From positions 2,855,109-2,919,108 of the forward strand of contig NC_135567.1 in assembly GCF_964340395.1 (NCBI RefSeq): 64,000 nucleotides of DNA, in the 5' to 3' direction. The notes under the pieces are model-generated. The model did no database searches and was not told the origin of the DNA. It worked only from the letters and a program-made list of their open reading frames with translations. Source of the stretch: Glandiceps talaboti (taxonomy: Eukaryota; Hemichordata; Enteropneusta; Spengelidae). Positions 32,777 to 43,387 of this stretch are shown here, piece after piece. The translations under genes and the position numbers were made by a program. Within the stretch, counting starts at the first letter, position 1. Each line of letters opens with the position of its first letter.

Positions 32777-34375
32777 AGAAAGGGTGGTTCAAAAGGTAGA
32801 CCTAGTGGTGGGGTCATTGTTGGAATTTCGAATTGTATTTTGGCAGGTGTTGACTATGTAAATATTTCTATTAGCGATGCTTTATTTTTGCATCTAAAAG
32901 CAAACTACTTTGGATGGGATAAGGATATTTTGTTTGGGGCTTTGTACATTCCACCTGAAGGTTCTTCCGTATACAAGAATGAAAAGAACGGCATTAATGT
33001 TCTTGAAAACGAGTTAATTGATTTGAACTCTAAATATGAAAATGTTGATATTATACTTGTTGGGGATTTTAATGCTAGATGTGCAGAGTTATCTGATTAC
33101 ATTCTTGAGGATGATACGAGGTTTCTTCCTGTGGATGATTTTAGTTACGAATGTGATGCTTTTTGTGTTCCACGTCGATCTGAAGACAAAGTCATAAACA
33201 ATTTTGGTAAAAGTTTGATGGCTTTATGCCGCACATTTTCTATACATTTACTTAATGGCAGATCGTGCCAAGATACCAAAGGTTCTTTTACATGTACAGC
33301 TAACCGTGGAAAAAGCGTGGTGGATTACATAATTGCATCATCATCACTTTTTGACTCTTTGTTTCACTTTAAAGTGGCAGATAGAGCCGAATCTGACCAC
33401 TTCCCTTTGCAATGTGATCTGAAATGTAATTCATTTAAGAAGGATAAGAGTAGTTTAAAGGTTTGTGAATGGGGGAGATATTGCTGGAAAGATAACAAAA
33501 AAGAAAAATACATCAATAGTTTTGAGGCAGGTGTTGTGCAAGACCTTTTGAACGAATCACATACGTATGTAGGTTTGGATAACACGAAAGCTATAGATAC
33601 GGTCATTGATGCGTTTCGCCTTGCTGGCGTTGATATGAAATGTAGGCAAGGTAATATGACGTCAGATTCCCATCGACAGCCTCCATGGTTTGATAATGTA
33701 TGCCAGGAAATGAAAAAGTATATGTACACGAGTCTGAAAGAGTTTAGAAAAAATCGTTCAACGGAATCATTCGACACTTACAGAAAGAATCGCAATAAAT
33801 TTAGATCTATTTGTAGAGAAAAGAAGAAAAATTACACTGACATACAGTTTAACAGATATCGCGACGACTGGAGATCTGTGGCTGGGACTGTCGGTATGTG
33901 GTCAGTAATAAAGCGGTATCGCAAAGGTGGTTTTGAAAGTGCGCCAATTTCAGGACAACAGTGGATAGATTACTTTTCCAGGTTGCATAATCCCCAAACT
34001 ATGTCGTTTGGAGACACGTTTGAAGATGTAAATGAGCATAGACATTTGAATTCCGAATCTGTACAAGTAAATGTAGATCTTTTGAATGCTAGAATTACTG
34101 ATGAGGAAATTTTAACAGCTGTGAGTGAGCTGAAAAAGGGGAAAGCTCCTGGTCCAGATGGTATACCTTCAGAGTTTTATAAATGTACTGTCAACAGGCT
34201 ATTGCCGTTAATGAGTGATTTATTCAACGACATTTTTGAAACTGGAGTCTTTCCTGAGGGGTGGTGTAGAGGGGTTATCATACCACTGTATAAAAAAGGT
34301 GTCAGGTCTGATCCGAATAATTACAGGGGTATAACTTTATTAGATGTGTTGGGAAAGTGTTCTGTGCCATTTTGA
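32777..34375 (+). CDS. LINE polyprotein, endonuclease and start of reverse transcriptase
   Basis: The frame is open from within the target site; LINE sequence proper starts near GSKGRPSGGVIV. It carries the apurinic-type endonuclease motifs ILVGDFNARC and AESDHFPLQC (Asp-His of the active site), a charged linker, and the entry to the reverse transcriptase, KKGKAPGPDGIPSEFYK and DPNNYRGITLLDVLGK. The enzyme nicks target DNA and primes reverse transcription there. The first strands of the endonuclease are missing (5' truncation). The frame ends at TGA 34375 because of a one-base change; homology continues in the next frame. Confidence 0.85.
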   Translation, partial: RKGGSKGRPSGGVIVGISNCILAGVDYVNISISDALFLHLKANYFGWDKDILFGALYIPPEGSSVYKNEKNGINVLENELIDLNSKYENVDIILVGDFNARCAELSDYILEDDTRFLPVDDFSYECDAFCVPRRSEDKVINNFGKSLMALCRTFSIHLLNGRSCQDTKGSFTCTANRGKSVVDYIIASSSLFDSLFHFKVADRAESDHFPLQCDLKCNSFKKDKSSLKVCEWGRYCWKDNKKEKYINSFEAGVVQDLLNESHTYVGLDNTKAIDTVIDAFRLAGVDMKCRQGNMTSDSHRQPPWFDNVCQEMKKYMYTSLKEFRKNRSTESFDTYRKNRNKFRSICREKKKNYTDIQFNRYRDDWRSVAGTVGMWSVIKRYRKGGFESAPISGQQWIDYFSRLHNPQTMSFGDTFEDVNEHRHLNSESVQVNVDLLNARITDEEILTAVSELKKGKAPGPDGIPSEFYKCTVNRLLPLMSDLFNDIFETGVFPEGWCRGVIIPLYKKGVRSDPNNYRGITLLDVLGKCSVPF

Positions 34376-36033
34376 ATAAGAGATTGTACGTTTGGGCTGA
34401 AGACATCGGGTCTATCTCCAGTTGTCAGAGTGGTTTTAGAAAGGGTTTCTCTACTATGGATAATATTTTCACACTGTATGCCATAATTCAAAACTATCTG
34501 CGTAGACGCAGGGGTAAATTCTTCTGTTTATTTGTTGATTTCGCTAAGGCTTTCGATTCTGTTAATTACCATTATCTTTTCGTTAAACTACAATCAATTG
34601 GTCTTTCGGGTAAAATGTTTAATATCATCAAGTCCATGTACGATGATGTGAAGTCATGTGTTAAATTGGATAGGGGGATTTCAGAGTATTTCAATTGTGG
34701 TATCGGAGTTAGACAAGGAAGCGTACTAAGCCCTGTACTTTTTTCTCTTTTCATCGATGAACTTTACCAAATAATTACAAAAGCAGGATTTAAGGGGGTG
34801 CAGCTTACACAAGACATGTTTGATTTATTTGTCCTGCTTTATGCAGATGATGTTGTGATATTTGCTGACACAGTTGTGGGTTTGCAGCGTTTGATTAACT
34901 GTCTGGGCCAATTCTGTGACAAGTGGAAACTTAAAGCAAACTTTAAGAAAACAAAGGTGGTAACATTTCGAAAGGGAGTTCATAGTTCAAGGAACGAAAA
35001 ATGGCATTTAAATGGTACGAGTATCGAGGTGGTTAGCTACTATAACTATTTAGGACTGTTGTTATCATGTAGAAATAAGTGGTCTAAGACAGTTAGTAAT
35101 CTAGCTGATCAGGCCCGTAAAGCAATGTTTTCTATATTTAGTTTTGAGCGTAAAGTTGGCGTTATAACACATGAGGTTTATTTTAAATTGTTTGATAGTC
35201 TAATCTTGCCTATTCTTTTGTATGGTTCTGACCTTTGGGGATTTCAGCAGTTTATGCAAATTGAAATGGTACAACTTAAATATTGTAAACATTTTCTTGG
35301 AGTGCGACAAAACACTACAAATGAAGCGGTACTTGGGGATTGTGGCAGAACGCCAATTTTTGTAAAATCATTGACGAGATGTATAAAGTACTGGCTACGT
35401 CTTACTGAACTCCCCGATAACAGAGTTGCCAAACATGCTTATAAATTGATGCTGAAAATTGACGAAAGTGGTCACACGTCTTGGGCAACAGAAGTAAAAA
35501 ATATTTTGCAATACTACGGTTTTGGTATAGTTTGGGTGTCACAGGGAGTGGGAGACACTATTTCTTTCGTAACGGAGTTCAGTCAGCGCGTATCCGATAT
35601 TTATAAGCAAAATTGGTTTTCTGATGTTTGCTCCAAGGAGTCTTTAAATACATACTGTAATTTCAAGAGCGTATTAGAACCAGAAAAATATTTGTTGCAG
35701 CTTTCAGATGTAAGATACAGACATGCATTAGCGAGGATTCGATGTGGGAGTCATAAGTTACGTATACAGGAAGGTCGTCACAGCGGCTTAGATGTTACTG
35801 AGAGAATATGTGAAGTATGTTCAGAGGGTATAGAAGATGAATTTCATTTTCTATTAGTATGCCCTTTGTATCAAACAGTGAGGGAAGCTTTACTACCTCA
35901 GTATTACTGGATATTTCCTACACGTCAAAAGTTTTTCAATTTAATGAATGTGCAGTCTGCAATATTACTAAGAAACCTTGGTAAATTTATATACAAAGCA
36001 ATGTACTTAAGAGAGGAATTCTATTCCAGCTAA
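34357..36033 (+). CDS. LINE polyprotein, reverse transcriptase palm to C-terminal zinc motif
   Basis: This frame continues the LINE protein 18 bases before the previous one stops. It contains FCLFVDFAKAFDS (motif A), GVRQGSVLSPVLFSLFIDEL (motif B) and LLYADDVVIFA (catalytic YADD), then a long thumb region. Near the C-terminus is CEVCSEGIEDEFHFLLVC, a C-x2-C-x8-H-x4-C zinc motif typical of such LINEs. All catalytic residues I can see are intact. The single frame break with the upstream half and the 5' truncation make this copy non-autonomous. Confidence 0.9.
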   Translation: MFCAILNKRLYVWAEDIGSISSCQSGFRKGFSTMDNIFTLYAIIQNYLRRRRGKFFCLFVDFAKAFDSVNYHYLFVKLQSIGLSGKMFNIIKSMYDDVKSCVKLDRGISEYFNCGIGVRQGSVLSPVLFSLFIDELYQIITKAGFKGVQLTQDMFDLFVLLYADDVVIFADTVVGLQRLINCLGQFCDKWKLKANFKKTKVVTFRKGVHSSRNEKWHLNGTSIEVVSYYNYLGLLLSCRNKWSKTVSNLADQARKAMFSIFSFERKVGVITHEVYFKLFDSLILPILLYGSDLWGFQQFMQIEMVQLKYCKHFLGVRQNTTNEAVLGDCGRTPIFVKSLTRCIKYWLRLTELPDNRVAKHAYKLMLKIDESGHTSWATEVKNILQYYGFGIVWVSQGVGDTISFVTEFSQRVSDIYKQNWFSDVCSKESLNTYCNFKSVLEPEKYLLQLSDVRYRHALARIRCGSHKLRIQEGRHSGLDVTERICEVCSEGIEDEFHFLLVCPLYQTVREALLPQYYWIFPTRQKFFNLMNVQSAILLRNLGKFIYKAMYLREEFYSS

Positions 36034-36141
36034 TGTCATTACACTCTTTCTGCTTGATGTATTATATTATTTTTTGGTCACGTAGGCCTGTGGCCTGTAG
36101 TGATAATAAACATATCATCTATCATCTATGTACATTGTTAT

Positions 36142-36670
36142 GACCGATATGTGTAGTAAATCATATGAAACTGAATTGTTAAGATGTACCCAATTACCAA
36201 AAACCATTCACAATGCAATTTACTCATTAAAACAAAAATGTACGCCAACAACCTGTTTAGAACATGTGTGTTTTGTCACTGTTGATTGAAATAGCAGATT
36301 ATATGAAATTTGAAGCTTGTATTCTAAGACATGGCTACATTAAATATCCCTAATTACGCAAATTAGTCATTGAAACTAAATATTATACCAACAAACTTTA
36401 TACGACATGTGCGTTATTGTTGTTGATGTGTATACCAAATGTTGGGGAATTTGAAATGTGCATTCTTAATATATAGCGTAATTACTGCACATTATTTATG
36501 TATGCAAAACTATTCATTAACGCTATAAGCTACATCAACAAACTGTGTACGACATATGTGCTTTGTTATGTTAACGCAAATTAGATTGAATTTGAAGTGT
36601 GCATTCTTAAGATATAGCATAATTACAAAAAACATAAATTATTCAAATTATCAATTACTGTTCATTGAGT
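36142..36670. repeat. Degenerate 120-145-bp tandem repeat, downstream part
   Basis: Units restart at about 36168, 36304, 36444 and 36589 and continue the array interrupted by the LINE. A further diverged unit may lie at 38885-39030. Confidence 0.7.
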
Positions 36671-36709
36671 GTTTACCTAAAGCATATGGAAGATGTGTAG
36701 ACAGAGACA

Positions 36710-36830
36710 AACACATACATACATACATTCATACATACACACACACGCACATATAGATACACATACATACATACATACATACATACATACATACATACAT
36801 ACATACATACATACATACATACATACAGGA
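36710..36830. repeat. (CATA)n microsatellite
   Basis: Tetranucleotide run, interrupted by cacacacgcacatatagata. Confidence 0.95.
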
Positions 36831-36885
36831 AAATGAAAGTAACATACTTAGCAATAGACGTCAGGTTCTATTATCAGTGACATCC

Positions 36886-37125
36886 CGTCACACATCCTCT
36901 CAACAATCTCTCAGACAAAAACTCTTCATACATCCACTCATCAGCTTCTCAGACATAAACTCTTCACACATCCTCACATCAACGTCTCAGACATGTACTC
37001 TTCACACATCCTTTCATCAACCTCTCAGACACAAACACTTCACACATCCTTTCATCAACCTCTTGTACATGTACTCTTCACACATCCTCTCATCGGCCTC
37101 TCAGACACAAATCCATCACACATTT
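36886..37125. repeat. 38-bp tandem repeat, about six copies
   Basis: Units carry ctcttcacacatcctctcat followed by caacctctcagacacaaa with substitutions. Because 38 is not a multiple of three, the frame rotates, and the open frames on the plus strand here are not a gene. Confidence 0.85.
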
Positions 37126-37344
37126 TATCATCTGCACTGTTTACGATCAGTACAGCTGCAGGATTTGTTAGGTGGTTGTGTAAGGTCTGCACTGACTGCC
37201 TTGCTGTGGACTTTCAGAATACTTGCTATACATTCCATATAATTGTAACTTGTATTGATATGTCCTTTCTTAAAGATCTCATGTAGTTTGGTATTTTAGG
37301 GCAATGCCTCTCAGTAAGAAGGAGAAATGTCATATATACATGTT

Positions 37345-37921
37345 TGTTATGATCCAGAAAAGTCATATTTGGAATTCTAGCATATTTTATCGAATTAGCA
37401 TAATTTATAATGTACGTCTATTACTTACTTACAAACATTGGCAGCGTTATCTGCTAATATGTTGATTTCTCTTCTAATCCTGAATTTATTAAAGTTATCT
37501 CTAGTAGCTAAATCTTGACATAATCTTAAATCTCAATCTTAAATATGCTGGTGGAAGGTTCACCATGTCTTATAAAACAATGGATCCTTGTGAGATATCA
37601 TTTATGTATAGCAAATTATATTTCGAATAATGACATCACTATAGTTTCAATATCAACTAGACCTTATATGTCAGGGATATGGAGAAATGAAGACAGATTA
37701 GATTCCGATTGAAAATGCAACTGTTGGTGTGCAGTGTCTCTCTCTGCCTGTGTGTAAGAACATACTTGTGACGATTATTTGTGTGGCTTAGACAAGCTTG
37801 TTAGACACTGGTACCCTAGAAAGACAGTTAGAGTGGAGATTTGTTTACGTTCTGTTGATCTGCCTACAGCTATCTTACTTAGACACCGAAACATAACATT
37901 AAACAACCCCAGAAGGTAACA
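37345..37921 (+). mobile_element. Ty3/gypsy-type solo LTR, copy C
   Basis: Starts TGTTATGATCCAGAAAAGTC and ends AGAAGGTAACA. It shares the gaattctagcatattttat, ctctctctgcctg and gttctgttgat blocks with copies A and B. No target duplication was obvious. Confidence 0.7.
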
Positions 37922-38152
37922 AACACACATTGTATACTATTCCTTGGATTCTTCTGCAATAGCCTGTGGGCAGACCGAAGGCATTGGCAGTTACACATTG
38001 AATAGATGAGGAGCGTGCAACATATAGCCCTATCATGTAGTCCCAAACCTGGATGGGATTTGTGTTGAAATGTTCATGTGAAAATTCTTCTACATAATAG
38101 AGAGTCTATGAGAGCAAATCTCACCCTTAAAACATTATAAAATAATACATAC

Positions 38153-38275
38153 CCGTTTCACATTTCGTACCACCGAAGCCAATTGGGCAAATGCAGACAA
38201 AGCTATCGAAAACTGTTAAACATGTGCCATCGTTTTGGCATGTTTGGTAAGTACAAATATCAGTAGCTGGGAAAT
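38153..38275 (-). CDS. EGF-like module exon
   Basis: A 123-bp exon, 41 codons, phase 1 at both ends (acceptor gtttgcag, donor gtatgt). It reads DICTYQTCQNDGTCLTVFDS and then FVCICPIGFGGTKCE. Six Cys occur in the EGF order, with the usual CxxxxCxNxGTC start and the C-x-C-x2-G-F-x-G-x2-C end. The calcium-binding D-x-D-E start is absent, so it is probably a non-calcium EGF. Such modules act as spacers or ligands in extracellular proteins. It follows the kringle exon in the reading direction. Confidence 0.9.
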
Positions 38276-39262
38276 CTGCAAACAGATGAAGGCATAATTC
38301 TCTTTAACATGAAATCATAGAATCACGACGTGTTGATCCTAGGTCAGGAATGTTTTAAGATGTAATTATACATGTTACCCCCGTTGTCGCCATTTTCTCT
38401 GCAAAACTAACTATACGGACAATGGTATAGCAACCTGTGCTTTTCAATTTTTCGTAATTTTTCTTCGAATTCCTGATGTGACATGTGCTCTACCTATTCC
38501 ATTGTATTACTATTCATGAGCATGTACAGGAATATTAATTATGGGTTGGGTTACTCATTATTCTTGGCTTGTAACCTTGAGTGTACTATATCTAGCAATA
38601 AAGAATGTGGTGTTTTGAGTATACTCTATGACTCTGATTATCTTTCCTTACCCACTACACCAAATACCAGTCAACTCACTACCGAGACCAGGATTAAGAA
38701 CTTGGTAAGGTTACATCTGGTCATAGGCATAATAAATTAATTATTACCTGACATCACATCTTCATTCGTCGTATCATTGTTCAGACAATTTCCATAATGT
38801 GGCATTCGTCTAACAACTCGTGTCACATTACGGAATGTACATTCATGGCAAAACGAAGAACAGAGATGAATGAAGAGGTGATATCATGTAATAACCTCAT
38901 ATTTGTTATCATTAATGTAGCATTAAATTATTTTGATTTTTAAGTGTGCCTTCTTATAAGATATGTCTTAATTACCAACAACCACTGCACTAAAGTCATT
39001 ACCCTAAAAAATATGTACATCAAATTTCGTTTGAATTGGGCCTGTCAGTTTTGAAAAAACGATGACACATACATACATACATACATACATACATACATAC
39101 ATAGAAATGCACATGGAACTATAAACCACTCCGTATAAATAGCTGTTAAATCCGACGTTTCGAATACATATTCTTTATCAAAGGAAAATCGGTTAATACC
39201 TGAACATTTCTAAATATCAATTGTTTTAATTGTTTTATTTTTTTTAATTTTTTTTTAAATTT

Positions 39263-39352
<90 letters not shown>

Positions 39353-40428
39353 AACCTTTTATCTGAAAATTATAAAGTTCCCTTATGGAACGTAGAAGTG
39401 TGACCATTCACTAATCACATTTTCTAAAATATGCCTCTGCTCGATTTGTAAAGAGTGACCCCCGCCCTTATTTAACCAACCACTTCATATGTAAATATTG
39501 AAGGTTTCCTTATTTCTTTCAAATGTGGATATATGTCCTTCAGCTCTGATGTAAACCTTTTATGCATCTCCTACTTTCTCCTCAATCCATAGACTAACTA
39601 TGATTACAATGAACAATGAACTCACTGTTGAAAGTCTACCACTAAGCTTGATTTCAAGTGTAAAGTGTTGATCACAGAACGCAGTTCTCAATACCCGTTA
39701 AAGATTTCCAAAATGTACTCTAAAAACATATTTTATGGTGGAATAATGATGAACAAATGATATAAGACCCCCCCCCCCCCCCTACAATCATGTTAAAATT
39801 GTTGGTCTGGAATATGCAAGTCACTAGTTTGAGCCATGCAGCTGTTATCGTTAAGAATGATCAATGTCCTAGGGCAAGGATTAATCCACAACTGTATCCA
39901 GTAATCCAGTTGTGTTAGGTGAGGTTACTTTATGAACAATATACTCCCATGTGTTTACATTGACAGTAACGGTCTAGGGAATTTGAGAAAGTTATATTAG
40001 GCCGCTTCGCCCATTTCGGTCAGTAGCAGATTGGCATAACAGTTTCACAACTCTGTGATGGTAATTTTTATTGGGGAGTTACTTTAAATATGTATGGCAA
40101 GCTGACTTCTACTCAATTTGTCCAGGAGCAAACTGGTACAACCCTTACAATATTTGTCTAAATATGCTGCTGATCAGGACGTAGTTTATATCAATGGAGG
40201 ACAATTTATACTGACTTTGAAGGTGCCAAAATATCTTCTGTGTATCACATTGTCAAACTGATATACATTGATACAAAAACAGCAGCCTGGGTTTTGCGTG
40301 TATGTCCATGCTATGTTCTTATCAGTTTGTTTATTGTGTGGCAATAACTAACTTCCACAGACACAACTATTGCAAGGGTTGTAACATATGTTCATCGGTT
40401 TGGTGATTTTGCACCAACAACAACTCAC
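38276..40428. other. Intron with microsatellites
   Basis: Contains catacata at 39070-39100, catacata and gacagaca at 39266-39348, and a c run at 39766-39782. No coding exon was recognised. Confidence 0.5.
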
Positions 40429-40665
40429 CACAGGTACCCTTTGGTCCGATGTCGCACTCCACTAAGTATTCGTCATAAACACAGTATACACCAGATATGT
40501 TGCTATCATCTAACTTCAAACCACGGCAGAAATTATCAATCAAACCAAAGACATGGGCCCACCCTCCCATTTCATCTATTGCCCAAAGACTACATGGTTT
40601 GCCTTCCGCATTATGTCGTATGTTGCCACGGTAGTCACTGCCATTATCTTCCCAGTAACATTCAC
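40429..40665 (-). CDS. Kringle domain exon
   Basis: A 237-bp exon, 79 codons, phase 1 at both ends (acceptor ggaggtatag, donor gtgagttg). It reads ECYWEDNGSDYRGNIRHNAE, GKPCSLW, LIDNFCRGL, GVYCVYDEYLVECDIGPKGT and a final Cys. That is a complete kringle: first Cys, YRG, G-x-x-C-x-x-W, x-N-x-C-R, Y-C-x-Y and the closing C-D-I...C. Its length is the usual one. Kringles bind proteins or lysine side chains in extracellular proteins. The Pro-Trp before the fifth Cys is replaced (SGVYC), so the classic lysine site is doubtful. It lies between the galactose-binding-like exon at 43.1k and the EGF exon. Confidence 0.9.
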
Positions 40666-43029
40666 CTATACCTCCTTCAGATTAATAAGGAAACATCATA
40701 AGTGACCATTGACATCTGCAACCCTCTACATTCTCAGTTCGAGTCATTGCCTCTATCGATCAGGCACTACAGAATGTCACTCTCCGGAAAGAATATTTAA
40801 GAATCCATTTTACCAGACGCTATAAGCATTATAAATTCTGGATCATAATCCCCTTCAATATTTAGATGTTTATGTATTCATGAAATTTTTGCTGTATTTT
40901 AATGTTATTTACACTCATTTTTTCTGTATGGATAAAAAAAATATTGTAGTCTTTAGTTGTGTACCCTTTTCGCATGCAAATTGTAGGATTCACTTTTTGG
41001 GTGAAGGTAATAGAAAGTCCGTGTGAGTAATGGCAGTTGTATGGGAAGAAAGCCTGATTGTAAATTTATAGTTTCCTTCAAGTTATGGTGTTGATGGAGT
41101 GCCATGACTAGTTAAAATTCCATTTATTGACATTTGCATGGCATAAAACAAAAAGGAAGAAAAAAAAACAGTTTGCTGTCTTGAAGTGTTGATAGCAAAA
41201 CAGACCAGACTACATTAGGCACGTGATCAGGGGAGAAAATAGTCTGGAAAATGCAATAATGTAATGGATGGGGGAAAATAAGATGACATTCAAGAATAAG
41301 GTAGTCTGCGGACATCAAGGAATTCCAAGTAGGCGACAGGCGACAGGGGTTAAAAGATCTCAGAAATATGAACCGTAAAGTTGTTCATAGCTGTGTGAAG
41401 AGGGTCAGCCATGATCGAAAACACTCAACAGCGACTGAGTGAGTGAGTGAGTGAGTGGGTGAGTGACATACGGTATACCTGAAGGGACTTAAAAGGAAAT
41501 AATCCATAGCAACGTCTTAGGTTTTCCTACTCACAATAATTGTTAGATGGCAAAATTCTAACAACAAATCAGAAAGATATCTTAGAGCCTTTAGTTACTA
41601 AACCATGACTATTTTGTAAGTTCGTGAACAGACCATCATACATTTCATAGGATTCCTATCTAAAGAGCTTTATACTTGTGAAGCAATGAATTTTGGTTAG
41701 CAATTTACCAGATACACTTTAAATTACTGAAAATGGACAATTGGAAAATTAACTATGCAGTGTATTGAGTGTCTTTTGCAAGAACAAAAAGAATTATTCA
41801 AAACAAACAAAAAGACATCAGCCCATCCCGCCCGTAAAAAAACTGATCGATCTTAAAAATGAGATTCTGTCATGTGCATGCCCCAAAATAACAAGTGCAA
41901 GTAGTTATTAACATGGAGGGCTTTCGGCAGTACAGTGTTGTGCCTATCTTTTCTTAAATTTGCCGTCAATGTCTCAAGGTACATGTAAAGATAACCGCAA
42001 TTTTGTTGTAGATTGTTTTTTTGTAACGTTTATCAGCAAATAATAATGAGCATAACGTCCTGCCAGTAGGCGTACTAATTACTATAGACCTGGTTGCAGT
42101 TCACTCCGTTTGCATATAACATGAAGTCGTGAATCTACTAGACTAATCTACAAATTGTGCCTCTGTTGTGGGCTCTGTCCTATGAGCAAGCAGTGGCGCG
42201 GGAAATTGCACCAAGTAATCGACCATTTGAACTGAGCATAATTGTTGTGTCGAAAGACTAATGTCAACTTTGAGGACTGTATACGTTATAACACTAACAC
42301 AATAACGAATGTATACTAGAACTATAAACAAGAACTCGTAAAAATGTCTAACAGTACTTTGCAGTTCACTATATACTGTTGTAATCGTTATGCTCACCGC
42401 CACCACCACCTTGGTACATACTTGAAAGGTATTGTGGCTAATACTGTCAGCTTTGTGGCTGTGAAACTCGATGTTTTGCCCTTTTAGCGATTTGACGGCA
42501 AAAAGACGTTCAGTTCGAAGCGTGTTTCTCAAAAAAGACGGAAACTCCTACTCTTTGCCAGAGAGGGCGCTAGACTGAGTCTTCGTAGCTCCAATAATCC
42601 TACTATATCAGAAGTACAGGAATTGAATGAGATAATGATAATAAACGTTCATATTGAATGTATAGTAAACTATTTTATGTGAAAGGAAACAACATGTATA
42701 TAGGCTTACAATGTTGTATGATGAAGACAGTCATCGACTAACGTAACAAATTTGCAGGCAAACAAAAATAAATTGGTCCCACTATTTCTGTCTTGGTAAC
42801 TCTAAAATGATGTCACCATAATTCCGTTTTTAAATTCAATCCGTTTATTGACACAATCTTATATGTAATAGGCAAACTTTAATTAAAATGTCGTGTCCAC
42901 ATGATGTGAAGGTGAATTATTTCGAAGTTGAGGTACACACTGTGAATACCCCCAAAAATATATGTTGACACATTTGCGTAAGAAATAAAAGAAAAGAAAA
43001 AAAAAGCAAGCAATGTATAAAATACTTAC
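40666..43029. other. Probable intron, nothing recognised
   Basis: A gtga run lies at 41435-41467. A 129-codon minus frame at 42143-42532 is not recognisable and lacks convincing splice context. Confidence 0.45.
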
Positions 43030-43257
43030 CATATGTTGTAAACACCTCTAACTCTTTTATGACAATATTAGTTGCCTGGTAGAATATATACATAACAATA
43101 CCATTAGACAGATAATTCAGTCCACAGTACCATTGGATCCAGACACTTTTGTTGACATTATGCGTAACTTGAGTTCTCGACCCTTTTACAGTGGCACCAC
43201 AATACAATGATCCGCCCTCTTCAATGTAAAATACTGGGTAATATCCAAATATTGCAT
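43030..43257 (-). CDS. Galactose-binding-like (FTP / factor 5/8 C-like) exon
   Basis: A 228-bp exon, 76 codons, phase 1 at both ends (acceptor ttacttgtag, donor gtaagta). It contains GGSLYCGATVKGSRTQVTHN, then VWIQWYCGLNYLSNGIVMYI and ends NIVIKELEVFTTYG. A Cys-Gly, a later Cys, a hydrophobic strand and a closing E-L-E-V-F match the C-terminal half of fucolectin/tachylectin-type (FTP) or factor 5/8 C domains. The N-terminal half was not found in an adjacent exon. Two other AGs further upstream would also open in phase 1, so the 5' border is uncertain. Confidence 0.5.
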
Positions 43258-43387
43258 CTACAAGTAAAGGCACTGGGTATCCAACAGTCATGATGCATAT
43301 AAAAGAAATATCGAAAAGTGTATTATTGTAAAGTTAAATGTTGTTCCACTGTACTGTTGTTATTGTTATTGTTATTGCTATTGCTAT

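Larger units (their letters stand above)
32754..36128 (+). mobile_element. Nearly intact LINE with 13-bp target duplication
   Basis: The insertion is bounded by TGTACATTGTTAT at 32741-32753 and again at 36129-36141. It holds one long open region with endonuclease and reverse transcriptase, broken by a single frame change near 34350, and ends in an atcatct-type tail. The 5' end is truncated inside the endonuclease. Motifs place it among the CR1/L2/I-like non-LTR elements, clade not assigned. Its good preservation suggests a fairly recent insertion. Confidence 0.9.

Noticed and set aside
33364-33777. 137-codon minus-strand frame
   Set aside because: Antisense shadow of the intact LINE endonuclease region.
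36877-37286. Plus-strand frames rich in Ser, Thr and His
   Set aside because: They follow a 38-bp tandem repeat that rotates frame and lack any splice or start context.
40441-40701. 86-codon plus-strand frame
   Set aside because: Antisense shadow of the kringle exon.
42143-42532. 129-codon minus-strand frame as a gene or exon
   Set aside because: No recognisable motif, no convincing splice borders, and composition like the surrounding intron.
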